Source: Dimorphilus gyrociliatus (lineage: Eukaryota; Annelida; Polychaeta; Dinophilidae). Taken from it: DNA of 64,000 nucleotides. The notes under the pieces are model-generated. The model saw nothing but the letters and a program-made list of their open reading frames with translations, was not told the DNA's origin and made no database searches. The DNA lies in contig CAJFCJ010000006.1 in assembly GCA_904063045.1 (NCBI GenBank), positions 5,410,408 to 5,474,407 of the forward strand. Reading direction: 5' to 3'. Within the stretch, counting starts at the first letter, position 1; the number at the start of each line of letters is the position of its first letter. The translations under genes and the position numbers were made by a program. Below, one piece after another: positions 1 to 18,340 of this stretch.

Positions 1-578
1 ATTCAATTCTTCTTCTTGTTTCCTTTCAATTTTCTATTTTGCTTAAACGTCTATACTGTATATCAACTTAAAATAAAAAAATAGAGAAATATAGTTTTCC
101 ATATAGAAAACTTTAAAAGAAACATCACAAACACTAAGCAAGTATATGTACTATTATTCTAAATAAGGTTATAAGAAACAAACAAAGAAAAGGGAAGAAG
201 GTAAAGTTAAGCATGCGTTAATAGTTTCTTTTTATATTCTATTTTTATATTCATATTTGTATTGAAAATACTTCTCTGTTTTTCTCTTTATCTATTTATC
301 TGTTTTTTATTATCATTCTACTTATTTCCTTTATAATAGGGAAAATTCAGATTTTTTATTAATTTAACTAACTTCTACTTATATAGACAGCTTACTGCAT
401 ACAATATGCATCTAAGCTATATACTTATATATTTTTTTATCTTGAAACTTTCCTTTTGTCAATGTCTTGTTTAATTCAAATCAAGATGAAACATTAAAGA
501 AATCGACTCATTTTATTAATATACAATCAAATTGGTATCCCTTATCATAGTAATTTGTTTTCTATTTTAAATTATTAG
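1..578 (+). other. Probable huntingtin intron / upstream sequence
   Basis: AT-rich sequence with no convincing reading frame. It ends in an AG acceptor at 577-578 directly before the first recognisable huntingtin exon, so it is most likely the 3' part of a huntingtin intron, with the upstream exons outside the window. Huntingtin is normally about 3000 residues and only about 506 are coded here. Confidence 0.6.
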
Positions 579-3500
579 AAAAGTGGTCGATCTATGAGTC
601 ATTCGGCATCAACTGGAGATGATTCAACAGCCTCTGATAGTCCCGATTTGGAGATGGTGGAAGCTCCGAAGACTGTCTCTATGGTTACGGGTAAAATTCT
701 TGTTTAATTATTTTCATTTAAAGTTAAAACAAAAGTTTTATTTTATTGCTTTTTCTTTATTGTTCGTCTTCATCTAACGTCTTTAGGAGATGAACTAGAT
801 ATTCGTTCCTGTGTCCAATTACTTTTGGATTTATTTACTCAGTTTGTTTCTCCATCACCGGAGATAGCCACACCTCCAGCTCTTCTATGTCAAGTTATGC
901 GATCGGTTAGTAGCATCGACTAAATAGGATAAAACTATATCCTTTAAGCCATAAAATACATATGTTTGTTTTCTTATCCCTTTTTTAGATGGTTGCTGTT
1001 ACGGACGTTTTAGATCAAGCACCCCATTATGAATGGTTATTGCATAATTTATTACAAGTTGATAAATTAAGACCAGTTGATGATGAGCTTGTTAGGCAAT
1101 ATTTAGCAATTGGAGCTTGTAAAGCTGCCTGTTTTTCGGGACAGGTGACTAGATAACATTTATATAAAATACTGTTTATTTATTTATCTATAAAATTATA
1201 ATCTTTAATTAACAGTTTGAAATGAGACAAGAAAAACTGATATCTCTTATTGATAATGGTCTACAATCGAGTCATGTTCCAAGTAGAGCTGCAGCTCTTC
1301 ACGCCTCTGTTTTTCTATTACAATCTGCCCCCAACAACAGCGTAAATTCAATAGTACTAAATTACCTAAAATCTTTACTTCAACGCCATTTATTACCTTT
1401 AACTTCTTGTCAATTTTGGTATATAATATTATTATTACATAACTATTATTTAAAAAATTATTAATGATTTATTGTTTTCAATTCAAGTACGTCTAACGAA
1501 CAATACTGGTTAACCGTTTGGTCGGTTGCATTCTATTTATTAGAGAATCACGCAGAAGAACTAGCTGATAATGAATTCTGTTCAAAGATATTGCAGGTAT
1601 AATATGTCTAATACGTATTTACATAATAAAATATATATACAGTATATATATATAAACTGAATAGATTGTTTATAATAATAATGGAGAGATTCTTGACCAT
1701 CCTTTTAATTCGTTTTTCTTTATAGGCTGCTATCGATAAGACGTACGAAGATAAAACGGCCTTGGGTCTATACTTATGTCTTATAAATGGCTTTGAACGT
1801 CTTATTTTATCCGGTTGCTTATCAACTAGTCAGATTACTGCTGTTGTCAAGTTATCCATAAACAAGTAGATACAATCGTCTTATATTTTTACCTTAACTG
1901 ATACCTTTTAAGATAAATTCTATAACCATAATATTTAGTCATTTATAATTTTCTATACAATTTATATATTTAAAAAATAATTACAGACTTCTAATGCAAA
2001 ATGTTCAAAGAAGTTTGCACGCGGTAAGACTATTATTAGCATGTATGCATTTCGGTACGAGAGGAGCGGAATCATCAATTACGGAAATAGATGTAGAAAT
2101 GTCTATTGTAACTATGGAACGTATTACAGTAATATTTGACAGGTGTGTATTATATTAAAATTCATATATTAATCTATATAATATTAAAAGATTAAATAAA
2201 TAAATATTCTTGTATTTTTTATCTTTTAGAATCCGTAAAAGCGCTTTTGCAGAGGCTAAAGTTCTTTGCAGAATTCTACCAAGATTATTAATCGAATTCT
2301 GTTCGCCAGATGACGTTATGAATAAGGTCTATATTAATAATTCTCATTTTTTTGTTTTTGCTTGTATATAATAACACATAGTGTGTGTATATACACCATT
2401 TATATCTCTATATAATATAATGAATTTGCAAAATTTAACATTTTTCAAATAGGTAATCGGTGAATTTATATCCAATCAACAACCACATCCACAATTATTG
2501 GCAAAAGTTCTATCGGAAGTATTTAGTAAATTGATAAATGATGAAAAGGCTGACGTTGTTGTTAATTGGTTAATGTTATCGTTGAGTAATTTGGCGCAAA
2601 GAACCCCATTATCAATGGCAATTTGGAGTTTAACTGTATGCTTCGTTAGTGCCAGCCAGAGTAATCAATTAAGAGCTCTGTAAGTAACTCTATGTATATG
2701 AATATCGTAGTAAATTTTTAAAGATAGTACTTTTTAACGTCTTTAAAATCATTTTTCGCTATTTTATAAAGGAAAGGGAGGAAATTTTATTTTATTGTCT
2801 ATTCATTCTTTTTCTATTCCTTTATTCTTTTTAGTCGTTTTATTTAGTCGTAATAAGAATTTTATTAGTGTCTTAACACAATATTTCAAATGTTTGAAAG
2901 CCTTCACATTTGTTGTTGCTACTATTCAACATAAAAAAAAATAAGAGGTATCTTTTAAAAAGGAGAAGGTGACAAGGATAAAAAAAGAAAGAAAAAAAAA
3001 GCCTATTAAGCAGAGGCTTTTTATAAAAATGATTACGTACGTTCAAGCATTCAAAAGGAGTTTTTTTTTTCTATTCAATTTTTACTTTCTCCTTATTTTC
3101 CAAAATAGATTGAATTTATTATTGTTTAAGAATGGAAATGGAAAACCAGTTTAAATAATCTTTGATCAAATAATTGAAGATCTAATTTAAATACCGATTC
3201 AGACAAGGAATACCTTAAGTAAATTGTTATTAAGTATAAAATAACAACGCCCTAACAACTACTCCATTATGCTATCATACCTTTCCGTAAAAAATTAGGC
3301 CTAAGAGCAAAGGAATAATATATATTTATATATATTCATTTCATTTCTATATACGCCATCTACTGGTATACTCTTACATTGTTTTATTGTTACAGACTAC
3401 CTCATATGATATCCAGAATGAATCAATCAAACGATGTCACAGAAAAGTTCTTCCTGTTATCGGCAATCGATTTTTATAAACAGTTGGACAATGAGACAAA

Positions 3501-3597
3501 GATAAGCTTTAAGAAGACATTCGAAATAGCAATGCAGGGTGAAATTATAGATTTATATGACAGATTATTGACCATTATTAACTGTGATGAATGTTGA
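579..3597 (+). CDS. HTT: Huntingtin, C-terminal part (5' partial)
   Basis: Ten exons join in frame: 579-690, 787-905, 989-1144, 1216-1418, 1488-1596, 1726-1865, 1987-2142, 2230-2326, 2453-2679 and 3396-3597, giving 507 codons including stop. The translation follows the C-terminal HEAT domain of animal huntingtin closely: a segment reading SSHVPSRAAALHAS, a segment reading VIGEFISNQQPHPQ followed by WLMLSLSNLAQRTPLSMAIWSL, and PHMISRMN just before the end. Huntingtin is a large HEAT-repeat scaffold acting in vesicle transport, autophagy and spindle orientation, with HAP40 as its core partner. No polyglutamine can be judged because the N-terminus is outside the window. The last intron (2680-3395, 716 bases) is about ten times longer than the others. 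The gene ends tail to tail with the EGF gene. Identification is secure; the 5' limit is the window edge. Confidence 0.95.
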
Positions 3598-3959
3598 TAA
3601 CTGTTTCTTCTTTATATCCAAAAAAAACATAGTCATTCCAATAATATTAATATTTCCTGCAAAAGAGAAAATACAATACGAATATTTTCTTTTTTTATGA
3701 TTTATGTTCACTATATTTAATTGTTAATCTATTGTCTTTTTTTTCACTTTATTTATCTTCATAAAGTAATCAATGTCAACTTTAATTCCTTTTCTTTTTC
3801 TGCCATTTAAAGCTGTTTGATTAATAAAGAATTTATTTTGAGTTGCGTCATCAATGCTGCACTAATTAAAAATATATGAAGTTTATTATAAAAAAAAAAC
3901 AGACAAACACAATTTCTACGAATCAATTGTTTCTTTTCCATATTTCAGTAAAAATGTTA
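3598..3959. terminator. Convergent 3' UTRs with two poly(A) signals
   Basis: This is the space between the huntingtin stop and the stop of the minus-strand EGF gene. A plus-strand AATAAA lies at 3823-3828, about 230 bases after the huntingtin stop. A minus-strand AATAAA (TTTATT on the plus strand, 3882-3887) lies about 75 bases after the EGF-gene stop. The two signals are crossed, so the 3' UTRs of the convergent genes probably overlap by about 50 bases. Confidence 0.6.
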
Positions 3960-9878
<5,919 letters not shown>

Positions 9879-11689
9879 CTTCAGACGAATTTTTGTTTAG
9901 AATACGAATCGGACCTTATATGAATAAGTTGAAAGCGGATCCACTACGGGGGGACTGTCTATCTGATATAACATACTGATGTACTAGATTTAACGTAAAC
10001 TAAATAAATTTTAAAGTGTTGCATATTAATTATTAATAATAAATTATTTACCTAACTTAATTAAGAGTTTGCATACTAATTAAATAAATTGATAGATTTA
10101 ACGAATAACAATCAAAATTTTAAGAAACCGTAATAATTAAGCCTATTAAAATTTTTGTCTACCATGCGGAGGCGTAGTATCACTAACAATAGTATAATCA
10201 ATAACCAATAAGTATTTTTCAAGCGTCGCCGGCTAGAAATGATTAGATAACAGAGATTGTTAACTTTTATTCGTTTTCGTCCTAATGATTTTTTTCAGCT
10301 GATAAAAACAAATATTAACCATAAATATCAAAGTGACTTTGATTTATATTTTTTAATTAAAGAGAATATAAAAAATAAAGAAAAAAATTGGAAAAACATT
10401 CGCCTACGCATTTCAATTATCTTTTAAATAGAAAACTTCTTTTAATTTATTTGTTACCAGTTTATTAATTTAATTTTTTTTTTGTATTATCATTACAGCG
10501 ATAGGTATTAAGTATTATAATAATTTATTATATAATATACTGTATATAGAGGGAGACTAGGCTTATATACTATTAAGATAAATAATATATATATCGTATG
10601 TAAAATCTGCTTTAGTAAGCAAAAATAAAATATTTTGAATATTTCGATTAATTATTTATGTTTATAAGTAATATTATTGAAATAGATAATATAAACATAT
10701 ATATTTCTTTTAATAAACTTAATTATCACCTAGAATTCATTTCGTAATAGAATATTTTATATTCTGTTCCTTTTTTAAAAATGTTCTATATTCTATATTC
10801 TTTCGTTCCATTTTCTAAACTGTACTTTTCTTTCTCTTTTTATATCCTTGTTATAAATTATACTATTATTTGCTCTAAATCTAAAATAAAAAAGACAAGT
10901 CTAATTAGTTTAACTATCTTATCTTATAGATGAAATATTTAGAATTATTTTGCTTGTGTCGTAATAATCCTATAATCTCTTCTTTCTGTTGATTATAAAT
11001 TAAAAAGATCTTTGATTGATAACGAACAATTTGTTAGAAAAATTGTGATTTCTTTCATATACTTCTTATCTATATTGATGTGTACATATATATCCATTTA
11101 TTTAATTTGATAGTCTATTTACCTTTATATTTATTCTGTATGTATATATCTAATAATCATAGATTACATCGATTTACTATTAATTAATTATCATATGTAT
11201 TTATATATGTTTGAATACTTTTAATTTAATAAATAAATACTTTAAGCGTTAATTAAATAGAGAAAAAATATACACGTTACTCTACTTAGAAATATATAGA
11301 TATTTTGTTTTAGAATATGATTTAAAACATTATTAAATATCATTTGTTGAATAAAATAACAGCTTGTGCTTCTTCTTTAATAACTTTATTCAAAATTGTT
11401 CTTTATTCGTCTCTGAAACATTTGCGTGATTTAGAACTACCACAGCGGAAGTTGTTGTCTGCTAAAGTCCAAATTTTTACAGTTTTCTCACCAGTATTAA
11501 GTGTGTATTTATGTGTATTCTTTGCACATAATAGAAAGAAATCATCACTTTTTTCTTCATGAACTTCATCCTGAGGAAATGTAAAATATTCAAAGGTAGT
11601 ATTTAGCAGATTTCTGGACAAAAACACACTAGAAACTTATACTGACACGTGCAAAAACCTGGCAATGCAAGTAGTGCAAATCAACTAAT
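9879..11689. other. AT-rich intergenic region, no supported gene
   Basis: About 1.8 kb, with very AT-rich sequence especially from 10000 to 11340. It contains the promoters of the divergent EGF gene and MPPE1. I see no domain-bearing frame. A short minus-strand frame at 11403-11627, starting with GTG and followed by an AATAAA signal, is the only candidate and is not supported by a start codon or homology. Confidence 0.5.
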
Positions 11690-13037
11690 ATGTTTTTGAA
11701 TATTGAAAAATGGAGTAAACTTACCAAACTAGTCGGATTATTAATAATACTATTCGTCTTTAATGAATTCATTATCTACTATATTTTCTTGTTGCAATGT
11801 CAATGGCCTCTTTTACAACAGTCAAAGTCAGCCGAAGACGTGAAAGTGATGTTTCTAGCTGATACCCATATTTTAGGTAATAGAGAAGGACATTGGTTTG
11901 ATAAACTTCGAAGAGAATGGCAGATGGAAAGATCATTTCAAACAGCAATGGCTATACATAGTCCAGAAGTTGTTTTCATACTAGGAGATTTATTCGACGA
12001 AGGAAAATGGAGCAATGACGTGGAGTTCAAAACCTACGTTAATCGCTTTAATAAAATGTTTCGTCATTCATCTAGTACAAAATTATATACTACAGTTGGA
12101 AATCATGATATAGGCTTTCATTACATGGTCAATCCGCACAATAGAAAGAGATTTGAGAGTGCATTCGATGCTCCATCAATGCGAATGATTCGATTGAAAA
12201 AGACTATTTTTGTCTTAGCAAATAGTATGGCTTTCGAGGGAGATGGCTGTGATATGTGTGCTGAATCGGAAAAACTCTTGAATGAAATAGGAAGAAAGCT
12301 TGATTGTGCTCAAGTTAGTAGTCAGATAATATCTTCCCTTAAAATAAACGACAATATTTAATTATTCTTCTTATTATTTGCAAATACAGAACGGAAACAA
12401 ATATTTAGATTGCCATGACATAACAGAATCCTTTCAGTATTCAAGACCTATCTTATTGCAGGTACAGAAGAATATTTTATATATATTTACATTATTCCAT
12501 CTAATCTTTCTCTTCTTTGTACAGCACTTTCCCATGTTTAGAAAATCAGATTGGAATTGTAGTGGAGTAGACGCCGCCCCTGTAGAAGAGAGGCATAAAT
12601 CATTTAGGCCGAAGTATGACTGTTTGTCAAAAGAGGCTTCTAACCAACTATTTAATATTTTAAAACCTCGTCTTGTTGTAAGTGGTCATACACATCATGG
12701 CTGCTTAACTTATCATTTAGATGGAACACCTGAATATACAGTAGCTTCATTTAATTGGAGAAATAAAGCAAACAGTCCTTCGTTTCTATTGGTAAGTTAA
12801 AGAATCAATACGTTTTACACAGTTTTATATTTAATTTATCTGCTGTCATTATTATTATTTTCTTATATACTTTAGGCAAGAATTAATCAAAAGGACTTTG
12901 CTATTTCAAAATGTCAAATACCTTCTGAAATTCTAGTTATATGGATTTATTCAGTCTCAGCAGTTATATTAAGTTGTTGGATACTTTGGCCATTAATTTA
13001 TTATATAATCTATAGAAGAAGACGAAAATTCTTGTAA
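11690..13037 (+). CDS. MPPE1: Metallophosphoesterase 1 (PGAP5-type GPI remodelling enzyme)
   Basis: Four exons (11690-12313, 12390-12461, 12525-12791, 12876-13037) give 374 residues. MPPE1/PGAP5 removes ethanolamine phosphate from the second mannose of GPI anchors in the ER exit sites, allowing cargo export. The calcineurin-type metal motifs are all present: ADTHILG, GDLFDEGKW, VGNHDIGFHY and SGHTHHG, together with LRREWQMERSFQTA, which is characteristic of this family. There is an N-terminal membrane segment (about residues 15-36) and a C-terminal one followed by a short basic tail, as expected for a two-pass ER/Golgi protein. The acceptor, donor and phase of each exon agree with the family alignment. 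An AATAAA lies at 13046-13051, immediately after the stop. Confidence 0.95.
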
Positions 13038-13451
13038 GAACGGAGAATAAAGAAACATAATTAATAGTAATCAAAAAAGAAAGAGGTTGAGAAATAGTTA
13101 TGGATAATTTTTTTGCGCTGTTTGTATCTTCTAGAAATAATTTTCTTAATCTTTTATACATTCCTTTGCTGTTTCTTTTTTGTTTATTCTACACATAAGA
13201 CAATTTTTTACTGCGAACTATGACTTTTAATGTCGTTTTGCAGAAATTGAGAAACTATTATCTAGAGAGTAACAAAACATCTGTAATATTTCTTACAATG
13301 TTTATATATTGGAAAAAAAATAAATAACGTGGCTATATACATAGATATAGTATATAATTTATATATATAAAGTATATATATATACGTATATATATATTAA
13401 GTTTTTATAATATACAACATGTTGTTCAAATTATTTGTTTAATCATACTAT
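13038..13451. other. Convergent 3' region between MPPE1 and the lectin/TSP1 gene
   Basis: About 410 bases of AT-rich 3' flank, including a dense TA-repeat stretch at about 13360-13400. No gene is supported. Confidence 0.5.
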
Positions 13452-15132
13452 TTAAGATATAGAATTTCTCTTATCGTTGATAATAAAAGAATCTTTATCT
13501 TCAGGAGTTAGGATTCCACCAAAGTATTGTTGATTAGTTTCTAAATACAGTGAGCTAACGCATACTCTAGCAACATTTTGAATTTTAAATACATCCGCTT
13601 TCCATCTCCTTACTATTATTATTGGAATGATAAGTAGACTTAATAATATAGTATTTACTATCCCGGCTATTGTATATACATAGGATATATTGGACAGACT
13701 ACCGAGTAGGCTGTATTTTTCGGCAGCCGCGTAATGATATTGAGTATCTTCACCTAGACAGCGAAAGCTCTTTCTTTGAAGATGAAATTCTTTTATATTT
13801 CTCTTTAAGGGTAGTTTCTCAATCTATTAAAGATTTTATAGAAACAGACGAATATATCAATAGTTTTATAATTAAATTTTAAATGTTAATAATACTATTA
13901 GAAAAGTACCGATTTTGGTCTTGGTTCGTTACATCGTCTCGTCCTTATCATAGTCTTTTCAAGTTTTCTACTACAAACGTTCGTTGGGCATTTATCAGTT
14001 AAAGTCCATCTATTCCAAGGAGACCAATCTCCCCTCAAAGGTCTATAGCAGATAGAATTAAATGTCTTTTTTTGACAATTCTCAACTAATATCCATAGAG
14101 GTTTTCTTCTTTTAACAGATAGTTTAGCGTAAAGACAAATATCATTTGAATTATTTGTCTAAAGATAAATAAACTTTAATTATCAATCAACCACAAAATT
14201 GTTCCACTTAACTAACCGTATTGTTATTAGTCTCTAGATATCTGTTAATTGCCACTTCTTGTGTATCTGTCCAAGATTTATTATCGTATACAAATTTACC
14301 AAATTCGTTTGTTACGATTGGTAATAATATCTTAAAATCTTGTAATTTTCCCATCATTTCCGGTAATCGCTTAGAAAATAGTATACTCTCTTGATGTCTA
14401 TCCATTTTTAATAACTTACAAAGTAAATTAATTAATTAATGATATTAAAATATTATAATTAAATTTTTAAATTAGATCTTTTACTTTAAATTTCCTTTTC
14501 CAGCATTCTTTATTAGCATTTTCTCTTGATTTTTCACCAATCATTAATAAACAATAACCAGTAGGTTCATCATAAAAATAACGTAGAGAATCATTGAATT
14601 TACTACGATTATGTTTGTTATTATTATTGTTATTAATATTACAAAATGTAGCGGTTTTCAAATAGACTACATAATTGTTTTTTACTTTATTCCTGTCTAT
14701 ATCGATAGAGTGAAAAACATTCATATTCATATTTATATATATATTCAATATTAATTTTTCTTTCCTCTTGTATAAGATGTGTTTTTAAGTTTTTCCCTCA
14801 TTCTTACCTTTATCTTTAATACAGTATTTACTTGATAATACGCATTCGTCTCCCTTTATCGCTATTGCAACGCATAAAGGCCAATTAATGCAATATTCTC
14901 CGCATCTCTTCTTACTGGAAAGTTTTATTCTCAAATCCTCGTAATTATCCGGTTTCCATACTATTGAATTTTGTTGACATGGTACATAATTATCTTCTGA
15001 TCGATATTCAATAAATTCGAATTGCGGTCGACTTTCAAATAGTTCAGTTACAATACTGTCAATTCGAAATGTATCCTGACTAGCCACGCAATAAAATAAA
15101 CTCGTATGGATAATAATTAGAACTTTATTCAT
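13452..15132 (-). CDS. Membrane protein with apple-like, C-type-lectin-like and TSP1 domains
   Basis: Five exons (15132-14808, 14696-14485, 14414-14217, 14158-13910, 13823-13452) give 451 residues in one frame. An N-terminal signal peptide is followed by a short cysteine-rich segment of PAN/apple type (RCGEYCINWPLC). Next is a C-type-lectin-like domain spread over three exons, with an opening YFYDEPTGYC, a central region near KSWTDTQ, and a closing block with CLYAKL, WILVENC and NSICY. A thrombospondin type-1 repeat begins WSPWNRW and ends with two further cysteines. One transmembrane segment follows (TIAGIVNTILLSLLIIPIII), with basic residues after it and a cytoplasmic tail of about 70 residues. 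It is probably a cell-surface recognition or adhesion receptor. The lectin-like domain lacks clear EPN/QPD and WND calcium motifs, so sugar binding is doubtful. The start at 15132 is the first ATG in frame. Confidence 0.75.
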
Positions 15133-15611
15133 TGTCAAGTCTTATTTCAAACTATGGTGACGTCATAGAAAAGTATTTATTAAAACTTTCGATTACGGAT
15201 AATTAGAGTATGTAATCAATATAAAAGTAGTTTAATGAATAATTCATAAGCATTAATTTCTTATTAAATAAGGGCGTTAATATGAAAAAATATTCAATAT
15301 GTTGAAATATATTGCATAATAGTCGACAATTTATTATGTGGCTTTCTATTTTGTTTGTAATGTCCTTTTTTTTATTCACTTAAAAAAAAAGGCGTCGAAT
15401 TTTTAAATAAAGGTTTGTGCAAGAGAAATTGAATTATAATAATAGAATTTATATAAAATATCTTTGGTTTCTCAAGATAGATAGATAGTTAAACAAGTGT
15501 TTTCCACCACAAGTATAGAAATTAGTTACAACATCTATTACATAAACATATATTATGTATATTATATAATCATATTTAATTATTTTTATGAATATTTTAT
15601 CTTCATCTCGT
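15133..15611. other. Intergenic region, promoter of the lectin/TSP1 gene
   Basis: About 480 bases of AT-rich sequence between two same-strand genes. It holds the presumed promoter of the lectin/TSP1 gene and the 3' flank of the F-lectin gene. Nothing else is supported. Confidence 0.4.
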
Positions 15612-16222
15612 TCAAGCGGTATTTAATTTAATATTACAGATATTTAACGATGTTAATTCCATATCAGTACTTTCAATAGTTAAATAACGACCAGTTCGTG
15701 TTGTTCCACAATTTACTGTTATTTCGTTAGTATATGGCGGTAATCTTGGTGAGGCGCAAATAGGATTATATTTAAAACCTTTACGATATTCTAGATTTTC
15801 GAGTTCGTCACCAATTCTTACTCTCAAGTGAGGAATATTTCTGCCTACATTCAGTGAAAAAAGGAAAACTATCAGGTCGTTTCAATAATTATTAATGTTA
15901 AATAATTACTCACCTAAAATGGTCAAACTGGAAATTGTAACATTTGTATTGTAATCGACGGTCAACCATGGATAAGCTTCAAAACCAGTTTCAGCGCACG
16001 TATCACCTGAACCATCTATAGCTAAATTAGCTGTAAAGGTATTTTTCGTACTGCTCTGAAAAGTATCTATCGCTAATGAAGCTGTTCAAATAAATTGTTG
16101 AATTAATATTTCTAAACAAACACTTTCTAAGAGTTTTAATATTAAAATATATTAGATTATTAATGAAACAAACCTGCGATTAGAACAGTCAAAATCAGGC
16201 AAAATAATCCACCGTTATACAT
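15612..16222 (-). CDS. Small secreted F-type-lectin-like (F5/8C fold) protein
   Basis: Three exons (16222-16174, 16081-15914, 15844-15612) make 149 residues, essentially one signal peptide plus one domain. Family hallmarks are NLAIDG, a Cys a few residues later, a PWLTVD block, the LTILGRN/VRIG strand, and the paired NCG ... GRYLTIE ... LNIC ending. This matches the fucolectin/F-type-lectin branch of the discoidin fold, common in lophotrochozoans and fish. In fucose-binding members a His and an R-x-D motif contact the sugar; I do not see a convincing equivalent of either here, so ligand binding is uncertain. It is a stand-alone single domain. The third exon is joined at the upstream of two nearby AG sites (15846-15845) because only that keeps the frame. 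Confidence 0.75.
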
Positions 16223-16582
16223 ATTTAATGAAACGTCTGTTCAAGACTAGGAAAATGTCTTTCGATTTATATGATAAAATCAATTTTTCGCCATGACAAT
16301 GAGTTTGACGTCAAAAGCGTCAATAACACCATCTACTTTCATTCTTTTCAAACTTTTGTTTTTTTTATATAAAAGATAGACTTTAAAGAAAAAGTTTAAG
16401 TTAATCGACTAATATATTTACTTCTTCATCAACATAAAAAACACCTTCACCGTTACTCTATTCTTCATTTCATTTAAAGTGGAATTTTTGATTGAAACTA
16501 AATTCATTTAACAATTCAAATGCATATATTGATTAAAGATTAAGATTGTTAATCGCCTTTTTTTAATGCATAATTGATAAGA
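16223..16582. other. Intergenic region between F-lectin-like gene and TGDS
   Basis: 360 bases between two same-strand genes. It holds the promoter of the F-lectin-like gene and the 3' flank of TGDS. No gene is supported. Confidence 0.4.
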
Positions 16583-17981
16583 CTATTTTCTAAAAGCTTC
16601 TGTAAATCTTCTGGTATTCGATCCCCTTGGAAAAGGCTCTAAGGAAGATACGGCGTCTATCCAATTTTCAAAATTTTTCCCATCTTTATACCAGTTAACT
16701 AATTAAAATTCAAAATGAATAGATTAATAATATGTACAGTAATTATAATTGTTATTACTTGTTTCTTCTATACCATCTTCCCATTGAACTTCTTCCTTCC
16801 ATCCTAATTCTTTAAGTTTACTCGAATCCATTGGATATCTTGGATCGTCGTAAGGCCTGTCTTCTGTATAGTTAATAAACTTATTCGCTTCCTCTCCCTC
16901 AAGTCCTTTAAGCTGTTATACACGAATAAAAAAACGTTTTCTATTATGTTTACACTGAATATAAAGAAATTTCATAACGAACTTTTTTGATGAGTAATCT
17001 TGCTAATTCGATTATAGATATGCTAAAGTCGCTGCCAATGTTATACACTTCTCCAGGTTCGCCAGAATGAAGTATAAGATCAAAAGCATTGCATAGATCT
17101 TGAGCATGAATAAAGTTCCTAATTGCTTCTCCCTTACCATATATACAACACTGTCTATCTCTTTCTAAGAGGGATATAAACTTAGGGATGACTTTTTCTG
17201 GATATTGTCTTGGACCGTAGACGTTGTGGGATCTAGTTATTATTACAGGAAATCTAAATGATTCCCAGTATGAGTAGACCATAAATTCAGCAGCAGCTTT
17301 ACTAGCAGCGTATGGATTTGTTGGCTGCAATCTTGATTTCTCGTGCAAAGCAGTTTTAGAAGATCCACCGTAAACTTCATCGGTACTCACGTGGATGAAA
17401 AGTTTCACATTAGCCTCAAATGCAGCATTGACAAGCACGTGACTGCCGTACACATTTGTCATTGTAAAATCAATAGAAGACCAAAAAGAATAATCTATAA
17501 AATAGTTTACATTTCAGAATCTTCGGTAAAATAGAATGGAATCGATCTTTTCGGTCAATGAACTAAAATTAACTTACCAACATGAGATTGTGCTGCAAAA
17601 TGTATTATGGTATCAATCTTTTCTTCTTTAAGAATATATCTAGTGAAGCTTTCTTCACAAATGTCCCCGTGAATGAATTTATAATTTTCTTCATCTTCTA
17701 TATCTTTAAGATTCTTTAGACTAGCACAATAATCTAACTAGATTAATAAAGACGTATATTATAAATAATATTCTAATTATTTATTTTATAATCGTATACT
17801 TTATCCAAGTTAATTATCCGATAATTCTTGTATTTATTAACTAATTGAAGAACAACATGAGAGCCACTAAATAAAATATATTTAGTTCATTTAAAATGTA
17901 TCATATTTAATTTAAATATGTATTAACTAACATGAAGCCGGCTCCGCCCGTTATCAAGATGTTTTTATCAAATTTAGGCAT
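16583..17981 (-). CDS. TGDS: dTDP-glucose 4,6-dehydratase family protein
   Basis: Six exons (17981-17932, 17866-17800, 17737-17578, 17494-16983, 16912-16759, 16698-16583) join in phase. This is a short-chain dehydrogenase of the extended RmlB type that uses NAD to convert a nucleotide-diphosphate glucose to the 4-keto-6-deoxy sugar. The N-terminus has the Rossmann motif GGAGFIGSH, split by the first intron. STDEVYG supplies the acidic active-site residues and NPYAASK the catalytic Tyr/Lys pair. Later blocks [27 protein letters not shown] and the C-terminal RPYDDPRY follow the animal TGDS family. The donor after LLIKK (gttcg) is weak but the phases match. The normal substrate of animal TGDS is not firmly established. 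Introns rule out bacterial contamination. Confidence 0.93.
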
Positions 17982-18340
17982 GAAATTACAAAAAAAAGAA
18001 ACACCCAGCAAAATATCGTCTGCTAATCGAAAACGGAAGTTAGGCTTACGTCAATAAGTTCAACAAGAAATTGTCTATTTAAACAATGATAATTCTAAAT
18101 AAAATTAAACTTTTCTTAGGAAAATAGAACGAGAATTAAATACATAAAAAATATTTTAAATTAAATCATCTAGCTAAATATTGATTTAACCTTCTTTTTT
18201 TTTTAAATTAAATGCTGTATTACTCTCTCTTTTCTCTTAAAACATTCACGTATAATTAGTATTATTTATAGAATATAATAAAATGTTCACAAACAAAGAG
18301 ATAGAACTTGAAAAAAGAGAAATAGGGGAAATATACTCTT
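17982..18340. other. Intergenic region upstream of TGDS
   Basis: About 360 bases of AT-rich sequence: the presumed TGDS promoter plus the 3' flank of the next minus-strand gene. No gene is supported. Confidence 0.4.

Noticed and set aside
11403..11627. Minus-strand 74-codon frame followed by an AATAAA signal
   Set aside because: It starts with GTG, has an in-frame stop just upstream and an acceptor-like tgtccag inside, but no upstream exon can be found without running into MPPE1. No motif is recognisable.
14749..14766. Acceptor tacaag at 14768-14767 for exon 2 of the lectin/TSP1 gene
   Set aside because: It gives the wrong phase with the exon 1 donor. The acceptor gatatag at 14698-14697 restores the frame and has a better pyrimidine tract.
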